Below are positions 32,501 to 42,686 of a DNA stretch of 64,000 bases, in pieces. Each line of letters begins with the position of its first letter. The first letter of the stretch is position 1. The DNA is from Oikopleura dioica (Eukaryota; Chordata; Appendicularia; Copelata; Oikopleuridae). The notes beneath the pieces are model-generated. The model was not told the DNA's origin. It was given only the letters and a program-made list of their open reading frames with translations, and ran no database searches. Location: assembly GCA_907165135.1 (NCBI GenBank), contig OU015567.1:6577001-6641000 (forward strand). The letters are read 5' to 3'. A program made the position numbers and the translations under genes.

Positions 32501-33508
32501 ATGCCTTAAAAATTTATAAATCATGCCTTCTGTTCTTTCTTCAGCTGTTTTTCAAATCTTCCAACCGGAAGCAATTAAGAAAGTTACTTTGATTTAAGCA
32601 ACTGATAATAATTGGAAGTGATTTATTTCAAAAATATAACATCAAAAGACTTTAACGATAGCGGCATCAGAATCAGAATCAAATTTTACCCTATCATGGA
32701 AGTTTTCAGAGAATTCTAATTTTTAGTCTTCCATATCTTCAGTTTTGAAGATTATCCAGGCTGAGCTTGATCATGATTTCCGGCTCAACATGCACATAAT
32801 TTCTGTTTACTCAAGGGTTCATACCGAGACTTGCGCCAACTTGGGCCCAGGAGCATGATTAGGCTTAATAAGCATCCTGGATGATCCCCAGCTTCTAGGT
32901 GTTCTTAAACTGTATTAAACCCTACTAAGCTAGAAAAAGAGCTCAATTATAAGTGATTTCCCCTATTTATACCGCTTTGAAAGAGAAAAAAGTAAGATTC
33001 GGCCAAATATTGGCGAAAAGAACTCTTGGCGAAAGCGAGAATTTGGCGAAATTTTGGCGAAAGCAAACTTCTGGCGAAAGCGAGGCCTTGGCGAAAGCGA
33101 AATTTTGGCGAAGATTTGCCAGAAGCGAAAATTTGGCGAAAGCGAGGCCTCGGCGAAAGCGAATTTTTGGCGAAAATCGGGGACAAAAAGCGAAAGCGAA
33201 GCGAACATCAGGAGTGTCATTTTCGGGGGGCGAAAGCGAAATTTTCGATTCGCTTTCGCTTTCGGCGAAAATCGCCAAGCGAATTTATATGCCTGGCCGA
33301 GACCAGCAACCTGGACGTTGACATGATAACTAGGCATCGTCTTGTTCTCTTCTTCCCGTTCAAAAAATTCCATCGCCATGATTCCGTCATTGGAGCTTTC
33401 CAGGGTGACCTTTCTTTTCCTGAAAAAATGGAGCTCAGTGGGAATCCCGATTGCTAGAAGCAAAAAGGTAAAAATTAAACAATTTATCCATGCTTTCCAC
33501 ATTTTCAT
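29563..33508 (-). CDS. Type II membrane protein of unknown family, interrupted by several transposable elements
   Basis: The start at 33508 gives MKMWKAWINCLIFTFLLLAIG, a membrane anchor or uncleaved signal. It continues to about 33310, where a composite element begins (to 30955). Further exons are about 30954-30828 (SLRCEIVHQHGIDFYERPRD), 30781-30610 (FAIIENPSAFDERTSMMFW; FVSPDTAIFTRAEKPGR), 30560-30350 (NFDARDIFPRVYLCQNDMYN), 29942-29770 (LYDGSVDFVDVDERPVN) and 29722-29563 (ending TSSVLCIQ). The join 30827-30781 is a 47-nt GT-AG intron. Two N-glycosylation sequons (NETS, NATN) support an extracellular or lumenal domain. The alternating beta-type pattern could be a lectin-like fold but I recognise no family. 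The 407-bp element at 29943-30349 lies within an exon. Confidence 0.6.
29943..30349. mobile_element. 407-bp element with 10-bp target duplication inside an exon (MULE-like)
   Basis: The inverted ends are GTAGTATGGAAAAATGTTTC and GAAACATTCTTCCATACTAC. Both sides carry GAAACAAATG (29933-29942 and 30350-30359), a perfect 10-bp duplication. Inside are repeated TTTCGGT...CCGAAA pairs. A 9-11 bp duplication is typical of Mutator-like elements. The coding frame of the minus-strand gene is continuous if the element and one duplication copy are removed exactly. Confidence 0.85.
31079..33295. mobile_element. 2.2-kb non-autonomous element with GCGAAA satellite arms, nested in MITE copy E
   Basis: The ends CAGGCATATAAATTTCG and CGAATTTATATGCCTG are inverted, and GCCGAGAC flanks both sides (31071-31078, 33296-33303), a perfect 8-bp duplication. 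Just inside each end are arrays of GCGAAA/TTCGCC units (about 31085-31400 and 32990-33290) in inverted orientation. The core holds a long inverted repeat (31540-32200). The frames read across these arrays are repeat artefacts; no transposase is seen. Confidence 0.85.
31540..32200. repeat. Long inverted repeat (about 300-nt arms) in the core of the 2.2-kb element
   Basis: The arm with TTTTGAGCTCTAGAAAAGTA and GGGGTATCTGGGGAGCTAG (about 31670) faces TACTTTTCTAGAGCTCAAAA and CTAGCTCCCAAGATACCCC (about 32000). The spacer contains GGTCAACTGAGGTCACTC and its partner. A transcript would fold into a long hairpin. Confidence 0.8.
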
Positions 33509-33634
33509 GTTGCAAAAAAAACATGGATTCAGTTTTTAAGTAGTCTAAAAGAAATGAGGCGGAACTATTATTCAGTTTTTTGAATTTTACGTAAAGCGAC
33601 CATAATCACAAAAAAACGTCAAAAAATTCACATT

Positions 33635-33794
33635 CTGGGCCGGCGACCCGTATTAAAAACCTGAGTAAGGGCTTAAAAGATCATGAATGAAAAGCCGCGT
33701 AGCGGCTTTTTTAAGAACGAAGCCGCTATGCGGCTTTTCATAAAAAGTCTTCTAGAGCCTTACTCAGGTTTTCTACACAGGTTGCTGAGCCCAG
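33635..33794. mobile_element. Introner-like MITE, copy F
   Basis: The left end is CTGGGCCGGCGACCCGTATT, the inverted right end TTCTACACAGGTTGCTGAGCCCAG. GCCGCGTAGCGGC and GCCGCTATGCGGC are inside. No target duplication remains visible. Confidence 0.75.
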
Positions 33795-34075
33795 AGGCTG
33801 TGTTTTTTTATTCATTTTTATTTTTAAGTTGGACTCATTCTTGGTTATATACAGTAAGACTTGGTTGTCAGTCACGAAACGGTTGAAAATCACGGGAGAA
33901 GTTAAAAATAACCGGTCAGATGGATCAACTTTCTTTTCTACGTCAAGGAACGCTCCTTTCAACCTTTTTTTGGATTCCGCGAGCAGACTGTGCGTTATCA
34001 CCGTTCGTTCTCATGTGAGGAAAATCAGTCTGAGAATAAACCTGGCGAGGGATTTTCGATAGACAGCAAGTTATC
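33795..34075 (-). pseudogene. Possible gene fragment
   Basis: An open minus-strand stretch reads THENERMITHSLLAESKKRL then DVEKKVDPSDRLFLTSPVIF, with an acceptor-like context upstream and MITE copy F immediately downstream. It has no start exon that I can place. It could be an exon of a decayed relative of the neighbouring membrane-protein gene. The evidence is weak. Confidence 0.25.
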
Positions 34076-34454
34076 AACCAACTGGTTCATTCTCATTCTT
34101 TATCGTTTTCCCACGATTTGAGACGTCCACAGTCTGATGTTTCCATTTTTAAACAAGTAAATGATCCGTTTTACCGCCTGGCTTGAATCCAATTTGTCAA
34201 AATTTCTAGTAAAATTGAAGTAATTTATTTAAAAATCAGAAATTACAGTTTATAAATTCATCTTTCTTCGCCGGGCCACTTCTGCGCGGTAAGAATAACA
34301 TAGATGCTCACGAATTCATTTTTAAATTTTGGTAAATTTTGTCCGATTTGGAGGAATCCGCGGCGGTGGCTCGGCGCGTTTTTTCTTTAATTCTGTGTAG
34401 GCGTAGGCGGCGTGGCCCCGCCGCTTGGCTCGTTCTACCCTTGCTCGATCTATT

Positions 34455-34460
34455 CACGTG
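34455..34460. promoter_or_regulatory. CACGTG E-box upstream of the USF start codon
   Basis: A perfect palindromic CACGTG lies about 230 bp before the ATG, in TTCACGTGTT. USF proteins bind this hexamer (established for the family). Confidence 0.45.
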
Positions 34461-34689
34461 TTAGAGAAACAGACCTCGTGACCTGGCAGCACCTCGTGAG
34501 AAATAACCCGGCCCGTTCTGTTCAAGCGCTCGAAGTTCCGAACTGATCCCCCGCTGCGCCGCCACGAAACGAAAAATTCATCGTCACTCGCCTCGGGTCA
34601 AATCGGTTAAATTGTACTGAAATCGGCTCTACGAATTTTCTCGTAATTTTCGTCGGAAATTCTAGCTGAAAAAACACAGAAGCCTTCAT

Positions 34690-37600
34690 ATGGACGGCAC
34701 AGAAATCATAGAAACCCCAGGGTATGTTATTATTAATTTTTAATAATTATTTTAATAAATAATTGTTATTATTTTTTTTATCTATTATATTGTATTATTT
34801 TTAAAGTACTTTCCTTTATTTTTTATTATTTATAAATTAATTATTATTTTTTAAATAATTATTTTAATATTTTTTATTTAAAAAATCGTCTTTTTTTTTT
34901 ATTTAATTATTTTTATAAAAATCATGTTTTTTTATTTATTTTTTATCTGTTTTTTTTTCGCGGGAAAAAGCGAATAGACTTCATTTTTTTGAAAGTGCTC
35001 ACGTGACCAGTTTCCGGAGCGTCACGTGACCCGTCATATTTGGAATAATAGTTTTGCCGGCTCAGCTGAAGCACTTTTCGAAATCCGAATTGAGAGAGAA
35101 AAAACGTAAGAGAATAGAAAAAAGCTACTACGATAAATATTAGACACTAGAATTTTTACCCCAGGGCAACCCCCTTTTTCTTCTTCTCGTACATGAAGAA
35201 TGTATTAACTTTCAAGTTCAAGAACGAATTTTTCTGAAAACTCTCTTTTGAGGCTTTTCTTCGAATTTTGAAAGTTTCAAAGACTTATTTATTCTTATAA
35301 AAATCGAGAAGCCGCTTGCGGCTTCGAGCAAGAGAAAAATTAAGCCGCGCGGAGCGCGGCTTTTACGTCTTTTTTGCTCTAAGCCACAAGCGGCTTCTCG
35401 ATTTTCAGAAGAATAAAAAGAGTCTTTGAAACTTTCAAAATTTGCGAAAGAAAAGCGTCAAAAAAGTGTAGTAAGAAAGAATTGATCCCGGCGCGTTTGA
35501 ATAGTCTATTCGTGAATTTTAGCCGACCGGTTACTGTCATAGAAACCCAAATCCGATCTTCCGCTTCTCCCTGCTCACATGATACGATCACGTGACACGG
35601 CAACACGTGGCTATCGTCCGCGGGTGCTAAATACCCCCACCAGTAGTAGTAGCCTCTTGAAAGGGGCAAATGAGCTTTCCTTCTTTTTCTCCTCTTTTTC
35701 GTTCGAGAAAATCCCCTTCGCCCCTTTTTTCTACAAAAAGAAAGTCTTCAAGATCAAGTTTTAAAAATGGACAATTTCAGGGTGCACCAGATTCCGACTT
35801 CAGACACAAATACAGACGTCATAACGAGCAGTGCCGCCGCGCTGCAGCAACTCAACAACTCGCTCCTGGTAAAATTCAAAAAGAAAAGTGGACATTGAAA
35901 ATTTCATTTTTTTTTCAGAACGGAAATAACTCGCCACACAATTTCAACGGCTCCAACAGAACGAACGATAGTCAAGGAAATACCGACGCAAACGGTAAGA
36001 GCAATTTTCGGACTGATTTTTGACCGATTTCGGAACTGTCAAAATTGACCAATTTTGGTCAAAACTTTAATCAAACATTTTTCTCGAAATTTCGAGTCTT
36101 AAATTGTTGCGAAATCTTCCCCCAAGTCCCCTTAATTTTCAATAACCATCTCTCCCTCAAATCGACAATTTAGGCGTTGTTTTCATTTTGCAGATGTAGC
36201 CGGCAAAAAGCCGGAACTCATGCTACCCCTCCTAAATAGGAAAAAAGTCGATATTGAAAGCGACTGCTCTCTAGCGTAAATCGAATCACAAACACATGAC
36301 CAGCACCAAATATTCTTCATTTTCTCAAATTCCAATTGGGAGGAACTTTTTTTCAGGCAAATATTTGAACAGAGCAATTTCACTTTTCAATCTTTCATTT
36401 TTCAGCAAGACTCGTTTTCTTCGTAAACAGCTATTTTTTCAAAGAGAAAGTTTCAAACATCTTCGTTTCAGGCAACTTTACGTACGTCATGTTGAACTCG
36501 CAAGGTCAAGGAGAACGGAATCTGACGCAGATTATTCCACGGGCGAATTTGGACATCTACAACAGCCAAATGTCGCTGCAATCAAACTCGAACCGCGCGG
36601 TAAGAAAGCTACCAGTAACTAACGGTTCTGGAAAATCATGATGATGATTACTGATTTATGAAAATTGCGAGCAACTAATTAACTCTCTCTATTTTGCAGT
36701 ATCAACCCGATATTGGCATCAAGAAAGAGTTTACGTCCAACTCATTTCAGGTCGGAATTTGTCTCTATTTCTCTCTCTATTGAATTTCTCTCTCGGCGTT
36801 AGAATTTTAGAAATTTTAACATGCGTGTGACAAATTGAAAATTAACCAAAGAATCCAAATTCTAACGGCTTCAAATGAGAGCAGTGAATTGTCATATTTT
36901 CTCAGTAAAGAACTAGGGAATTCAAATTTAACCCAATTGCCCGTTTTTACCAATTTTTTGGCAAGCGAAGAGTTGTTACTCGAATTCGATACGAATGAGA
37001 ATAATGACCCTTTTTAGTCAAAAACAAGGGGTTCCCTTGTTCCTCCTCTTTTTTCCTCAGAAAGAGGTCTTGTTCATCCATATTGTTTTATGTGAAGGTA
37101 CCGTTGTTCGTTCTCAAGGCTACGTGGCCTGGGAAATTAAAAGCTGAGCTCAGCAACCTGTGTAGGAACCCTATTGTTTAGGCTCTTCGTCTTATAGGAC
37201 CCTGACTCAGGTTACTCAGCCCAGCGTGACAGTAAGGGTATATTCACACATCTCGATCGGGATGAACAAGAGCATCTTTCTACAGAAAAAGAAGGATGAA
37301 CAAGTGTACCCCTATCAAGTATTCCTTACTGAGAAAAAGAATGAGCGTTGTGTGTTCAAAATTTAAACGGTTTGTGTAAGATTCAGAAGGATATGGCAAG
37401 AAGGCAGCAGCACAACGAAGTGGAAAGGCGGAGAAGAGACAAGATCAACACATGGATAAACAAAATCTCCAAGGTCGTGCCTGACTGCTCAGATGATCAC
37501 ACAAAACAAGGACAGGTAGGACAGGAAAATCCTTCTTGTTTTCTTTTCTAACAATATTTTTCAATAGAGCAAGGGAGGAATCCTGGCGAAAGCGTACGAG

Positions 37601-37842
37601 TATATTTTGGAGCTGCAGACAAAGATTTCGACCTCGTGCCAAAATACATACGACAAAGAGGATGTCGAGCAGCTGATAGACGAGAGGAACAGATACAAGA
37701 GAGAGGTACAGACAGTAAATTTGAACGCCGTCTAACTTCATTCCCTCAGGCGGACAAGCTGAGAATAGAACTGCAGCAGTACCAACGAGCGCTGGAAGAA
37801 AAGGGTTGGACCGTCCGGCGCGTTGACGACACCGACGACTAG
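34690..37842 (+). CDS. USF: Upstream stimulatory factor, bHLH leucine-zipper transcription factor
   Basis: Exons: 34690-about 34721 (MDGTEIIETP), 35782-35869, about 35920-35994, about 36474-36600, about 36700-36750, 37377-37515, 37568-37706 and 37751-37842, all joined GT-AG. The USF-specific region (YVMLNSQGQGERNLTQIIPR) precedes the basic helix-loop-helix (ARRQQHNEVERRRRDKINTW; VVPDCSDDHTKQGQ; SKGGILAKAYEYILELQ) and a leucine-zipper helix (ADKLRIELQQYQRALEEKGW). The basic region keeps the His-Glu-Arg contact residues for CACGTG. USF dimers act in the nucleus on housekeeping and metabolic genes. The first intron is over 1 kb, unusually long for this window, and carries four E-boxes and a palindromic element. 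MITE copy G lies in the fifth intron. AATAAA signals occur at about 38223 and 38467. Confidence 0.93.
35000..35028. promoter_or_regulatory. Two CACGTGAC E-boxes in USF intron 1
   Basis: CTCACGTGACC and GTCACGTGACCC lie 23 bp apart, centre to centre. GTCACGTGAC is the optimal USF site. This is a possible autoregulatory module. Confidence 0.5.
35252..35457. repeat. Palindromic element of about 205 bp in USF intron 1
   Basis: The left arm (TTTTGAAAGTTTCAAAGACT, ATCGAGAAGCCGCTTGCGGC) is mirrored by the right arm (AAGCGGCTTCTCGAT, AGTCTTTGAAACTTTCAAAA). The centre is GCCGCGCGGAGCGCGGC. The GCCGC cores recall the introner-like MITE family, but the ends differ. It is probably another foldback element. 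Confidence 0.7.
35589..35609. promoter_or_regulatory. Two further CACGTG E-boxes in USF intron 1
   Basis: ATCACGTGACA and ACACGTGGC lie 15 bp apart, about 170 bp before exon 2. Together with the other three they make five CACGTG in about 1.15 kb. Confidence 0.5.
37144..37224. mobile_element. Introner-like MITE, copy G, 81-bp short form
   Basis: Ends are CTGAGCTCAGCAACCTGTGT and, inverted, CTCAGGTTACTCAGCCCAG. The GCCGC core is missing. It lies in a USF intron. No target duplication is recognisable. Confidence 0.65.
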
Positions 37843-38668
37843 TAGAAACCCCTTTCCTACTCGACGAATATCGTTACTACCGTAGCACTACTAGAATTAA
37901 TGATCTTCCAGCCATACGCTTCATCTGCTACAATTGATACTTTGATGCCCAATTTCGATGGTCCTCCATCACGAATTTGCTGGTTTATTATTGTTGTTTG
38001 AACGGGAATCGAGGAATGCTTGACATTTGTTCTTTGGTCGAAGGGTTGAAAAGTACGCTAATTTATTGTCCCTTTTTCTCGAAAAAATATTTCTTCACCC
38101 ACATTTATCGATACTTCCCTCCTCTTTCTCAAATTGAAAAACTCAACTCACTAAAAAACCATTACCTACCACTAATCACTTAAAAATGCGCTCGTACGCC
38201 ATCGTGTGTGTCAAAAAAGAATAAACCCAATCGACGACCACTGCCAAAATTTCACCACTAAATTAGTACCACTCTTCGAGTTGCCTTGAATAATGTCAAA
38301 TGAAAGAAAATGAATGAATAAGGTGGCCTAGCAGTTATTATTTTTGTTCAATAACTAAATTATTTCGACTATTTTTTTAAAACTGTTTCGGCTACAGGGT
38401 AGTTGTTATTACCGTATCCGTTACGATTTTAACCGCTGTGAATATACTTTTTTCTTGGCCAGTTCAATAAATATTATATCTATTAATTTATTGTTGGTTT
38501 ATTATTTCCAGAGTTTCAGTAGCCATCTACTCAATAAGATTATTTACAAATGTTCAGCTTCAATTTCCATCGATTGAGAAGTCGAACGCGTCTGTCTTCG
38601 GACAATCCTCAGTTCTTGAGCTAAAAATGACGTTATCCCATCATTCTGCCAGCAAACTACTAGGTGCA

Positions 38669-39850
38669 TCACCTGGAAAGACAGCCGAAATCCTTTTTGT
38701 TGCACAATCTCAACTTGCAGTGCATCGTCGCCGAATTCCTCCTCGAATTGACGATCGAAAATAGGCGGTAGGAGAATCGAGCTTTCTTTCGTTCAAGATG
38801 ATTTGACAAAATTCTTGCGTCGAAGAGTTTTGAGTAGCAATTGTCGACGACCAAAGGCATCAAGATTTCGTGACCGCGAAAAGTTACTCCGCAGGAATCG
38901 ATGGCGAAATGTAGCTGTCCTATCCGTTGAGCAGGAACCCACTGGATGATGATGAGAAATATTCTTTATCGAAGAAAATCACCTCGACTTGGAGAAAAAT
39001 TTCTTGCCCGATGAAGACTGCAGTGTTGTTGTCCATGACTTTCCTGAAACTCGAGTCCTCGAAAGTGTTGATCGCGAAGTTTGGCCGCATCGAGCCATAT
39101 CTAGTCATAATAAAGCGCTAGAATCGACATCAATAGCTTACTTGGTCACGGAATTGCCATTGACTTTGGTCGTGTTTGAAGCAATAACATCGTCCAGCGC
39201 GACTTCTGTATTGTAACGACATTTTGCAGCGATTCTATTGTTGGAGAAAAAAAAAGTGTTTTGATACATTTTTTGAAGAAAAAAATCGACTTTTAGTCCG
39301 TTCCTAGATCTGACATCAACATCAAACGCATCCTTGATAAACTGCTGGACATCGAACATGAACTGGATGAAAGTTTGTTTTTGATCGCTGACTTTTGAAA
39401 TTCGAATTCCACAGTCGGCAAGGTGGCTTTTTAAATGCCAACGACCTTGGTGAAGATATGGACGGCACTACAGTCATGAGTTTTTTTAGGATTAACGATT
39501 GTTACCTCTGCGTATAGATTCGAAGACGCACTCAGCTGCGACTGGTTTTGATCACTTCTTTTTGGAATAAGATCTTTGGAGAATGAAAGCTCCAAGCTAT
39601 CAGCATTACAAGTTAGCCGAATACAATCTGCTTTCTTCCTCAAAATAGGATTTCCGAGGCCTCTATCGACCCAGCATTTCTCGTCGTAAGCCAGATCAAC
39701 TCTTTTGGTGTCTATTTGTCGTAAAATTCTGCTCTTGTTTTTCGCTAATTTTCTCGACTGTCTTCTCAGAACATTTTGGTGTCTCTTATTTGTTGATAAA
39801 ATTGCTGAAACAACCGAAAATGCGTAAAAAAGGATAGAAAAAATTTTCAT
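38669..39850 (-). CDS. Secreted zona-pellucida (ZP)-like domain protein
   Basis: The start at 39850 gives a signal peptide (MKIFSILFYAFSVVSAI). A basic spacer follows, then a segment with the ZP-N pattern (RLTCNADSLELSFSKDLIP). Later exons read ADCGIRISKVSDQKQTFIQF, KCRYNTEVALDDVIASNTT, and AVFIGQEIFLQVEVIF. The end (LMPLVVDNCYSKLF, RFSYRLFSIVN, ATMHCKLRLC) resembles ZP-C. The intron between the KVNGNSVTK and YGSMRP parts is GT-AG and in frame. Two other joins (about 39435 and 38935) need a one-base shift or an unusual intron. ZP proteins polymerise in extracellular coats such as egg envelopes. The fold call is by pattern of Cys and strands only. Confidence 0.6.
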
Positions 39851-40108
39851 TTTTGTCTAATTTCTTATCAAAAATGTGAAATGAAAAGTGAACGGGAAAC
39901 TCGAGAAATGTTAATGCAAAACTGTTTTTTCAACAAACGAACAACTGCACGTACGACATGAGGATTAACCTAAAAAACGAAGTTACGAGCGCTCTATCTA
40001 TTTTTAGACGCAAATAGCATTCCGTTAAACAACTTAGCTGGATATGCATAACAAGCATTTGAACACGAAAGGGAAAGATAAGAAATTTTATTTCAAGGAA
40101 AATAAATT

Positions 40109-40391
40109 TCAAAACAGGGAAAATAGTCCGGCAACAAGCGCTCCGAAAGTGCCAATAGCAGCTCCGATTCCACCAATAATCTTCATAGCAACACCAAAAG
40201 TAACAACTCCAGTAGCAGCTACGGATTGAAACGTAGCAAAAAGTCCACCAGCTACCGTGAATGGGGTTTGAAGAAATGCAGCGATTGAGCCGGCAGCAAT
40301 GCCTACCTTAGTGAAGCCAATGGCTGCTAGGACTGATATATATTTTTAGTTTTGAACAGCAAATTTATAGCTTACTTGTTAAAAAAACCAT
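40109..40391 (-). CDS. ISG12/IFI6-IFI27-family small hydrophobic protein
   Basis: A 16-nt first exon (ATG at 40391, MVFLT) joins by a 43-nt GT-AG intron to 40332-40109, giving 79 aa. The pattern AAIGFTKVGIAAGSIAAFLQ, FQSVAATGVV and IGGIGAAIGTFGALVAG is the Gly/Ala-rich ISG12 motif (family pfam06140) with three hydrophobic helices. Vertebrate members are interferon-induced and act at mitochondria or the ER in apoptosis and antiviral defence; invertebrate members exist without interferon. Length is near the family minimum. A poly(A) signal (AATAAA on the minus strand) lies at about 40090. The gene is short and split, so simple ORF finding misses it. Confidence 0.75.
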
Positions 40392-40911
40392 CGAGCAAGA
40401 TCTTTTTTCTAGGAGAAAACCGTTACCAAAATTATTTATTCGAAGACGAGATCTCTATCTGAAAATGTGAAGAAAATAGTAGCCCTTTTCCCTTCTTATG
40501 TTTAGAGTCAAGTGTACACTGTACAGTGAAGTCTCTCAGAATTTTCTCTTTTCAAAATCGGTTTCTAAGAATGAAAGTTTCAAATCTGATATCAGATAAA
40601 TACGAATTCGGGCGGAGATCCGATAATAAATTTCGAGCTTGCCAAGGGGCATTTTTTTCAAGAAAAGTACGCCTGCTTTTTCCGGATGAAGAGTTCTGAT
40701 TCAAAACCTTTGAAATAAGCCTGCTTGCATTTGAGAAGCCGAGAGTACAAATCCTCAAATGCAGATATCATAAAGTTAGCGCTTCTGCTAATGTTTATTC
40801 AGAATTTACTGGAGATACAGTGAAAGATTTAAAAAAACAGAAACTCAAAAATATAAAAAAAAGAAACAGAAAAGAAAATTACTTTGCCTCCCCACGGCGT
40901 AAATCTTTATA

Positions 40912-41530
40912 TTATAAAAGTTTATAAGTTCTGTCAAACTCTTCCTTCAGCCTGTGGATAACATCGAAAACTCTTCTCTGAGCGAGTCTTGTCAGAGGTA
41001 GGACCCGCTCTGAAGCATCTGAATCCTTATCTCTTGAAATTCGCATGAACTCTTTTCTGTGACGGCTAATCTGCGCTCTGATTTTTAGAAGGCGTTCCTT
41101 CCAGGCGTTTACTTTCTCAAGTCGGGCCTTTTTTCTTTCAAGGCGGGCGCATTCTTTTTCCATCCGGGCTTGTTTCTCCCTCTCTTTTTCTATTTCGACT
41201 TGGCCGCGAATTACCTGGGCGTATTCTTCTCTAAGGCGCGCCTGAAATAAAATTATGTTTATTTTCATTTTCAAGAAAAAATACCTTGGATCTCGAATCT
41301 CTGAAGACTTTGTTCGTCTCGGCCTTCGCAAGCGCAACGACGACGGCTCTAAGTTTTTTAGCCTGGTGATCCGTCAGCTGCTTGTTGAACATATTATCCA
41401 ATACGGCCTTGTAAAGGTCGTGCACGAACGTCTGCGTCAAGCTTGACTGTGGTATTATCGTCATCAAGTGGCGGACAAAGACCACCATTTCTCGGATCTC
41501 TCTACTCTGTTTCCTGGTTTGACAAGGCAT
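40912..41530 (-). CDS. Coiled-coil protein, paralogue 1 of 2
   Basis: Two exons: 41530-about 41286 (MPCQTRKQSREIREM; SSLTQTFVHDLYKAVLDNMF; KAETNKVFRDS) and about 41243-40912 (ARLREEYAQVIRGQVEIEKE, then a long Glu/Arg/Lys helix ending FDRTYKLL). No signal peptide or membrane segment is present. The N-terminal quarter matches the neighbour at 41820-42686 (SSLTQ, V.D.YKA, a KAE..K.F end), so they are tandem duplicates. Upstream sequences are also alike (AATTCTAGAAAACAAT versus CATTCTAGAGAACAAT). Function is unknown. Confidence 0.6.
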
Positions 41531-41819
41531 CGTTGCGAAAGACCTTAATTCGGACTCGCCAGACTAGAATAGTGCAAAAATATTGAACTTACCTCAATAA
41601 ATCAAAACCTTAATTATAAGTATAAATCCAAAACAGGTCTTTTTGGTGAAAAATAATTCTAGAAAACAATCTCTAATCCGTTCAACACATCAATGATATC
41701 AAGGAAGACTAACTCACTATTTTTTGTAGTTATTCATTATTTTTTTGTAACTTTTATCATTTATTGAAATTCGATACGAAAAAAAAGGAAAATAAAAAAC
41801 AGAAATAAAATCGAAAAGT

Positions 41820-42686
41820 CTATGTTGACTGCACATTGAATTGCGCATCGTACTCGTCGAGACGTTTGTCTACTTCCTCACCGATTTTATCAGTCAGTTC
41901 CAAAAGTCTTTCAATCTGTTCTTGTCGATCTGGAGCATCAAGTGGAATACGAAATATCTGCATGAAATAATGGTAAAACACAGCTTGAAGTCGGCTGATA
42001 TCCGCGGTCACGATTCTCATCTGGGCTGCTTTCCGACCACGCCGGGCGACTTCTTCATCAAGCCGTGCTTCTTCACGATCGAGCTCAGCTCCGCGTTCTC
42101 TAAAGCCTTCTATTTCTTTAGCAGTTTCAATTAGAAATCGGGCTGCTTTTTGTAGCCAGGCTGTATTCTGAAAGAAACAAAAATGAATGAGAATTATCTT
42201 TAAATATTTTCTTACATTATACTCGTCGTCCTCAAGCTTGGACTCGAATAGGAGAAAGAAGTCTCTGATTATCCAGAAACCTTTTAACCGATTGCTGGTA
42301 CGGCCATCTATCTCGGCGGTTTGGTCTAACTTGCGAGTCAGTGTATCAATTCGTTCGTCGATGATCTTCCGTGCTTCTTCGAGCTTGATTCTATCGATAC
42401 CCTTATTTTCAATTATTACCAAAAGGTTGGGTAGAAGTTACTGAAAATAGACAAGAAAGAATACCTCAAACTTTTTCTCTCTTTCCGCTTTCGTCATTTC
42501 GACAACGACAGATATCAATCGATCAGACTGATTAGCCGTCATCTCCTTGTCGTTGTTGATTTCAGCCTTGTAGCGGTCTTGGACGATTCTCTGCGTCAAG
42601 CTTGACAATCGGTTGGTCTCAAGCAAGCTGCGGAAAAACTGCTCCATTTGTCCGCGCTCTCTACTCTGGCTTCTGGTCTCGACCAT
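41820..42686 (-). CDS. Coiled-coil protein, paralogue 2 of 2
   Basis: Exons run from 42686 (MVETRSQSRERGQMEQFFRS; SSLTQRIVQDRYKAEINNDK) through about 42420-42217 (GIDRIKLEEARKIIDERIDT) to about 42168-41820 (AARFLIETAKEIEGFRERGA; ending YDAQFNVQST). It is strongly helical, charged and probably cytosolic. It is a tandem relative of the gene at 40912-41530. The C-terminal parts differ, so the pair has diverged or acquired different last exons. Function is unknown. Confidence 0.6.

Larger units (their letters stand above)
30955..33306. mobile_element. Introner-like MITE, copy E, split by a 2.2-kb insertion
   Basis: The left end is CTGGTTTTGGCAGCCTGTGT and the right end TTCTACACAGGTTGCCGAGACCAG. 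Flanks CAACCTTG (30947-30954) and CAACCTGG (33307-33314) match at 7 of 8. The element itself would be only about 127 bp; a 2217-bp element has inserted in its right terminus and duplicated GCCGAGAC. It replaces an intron of the minus-strand membrane-protein gene. The exact splice sites are ambiguous. Confidence 0.75.

Noticed and set aside
31041-33326. Several 80-180 codon frames rich in Phe/Ala/Arg on both strands
   Set aside because: They are produced by the GCGAAA/TTCGCC satellite arms; all frames are open because the repeat lacks stops.
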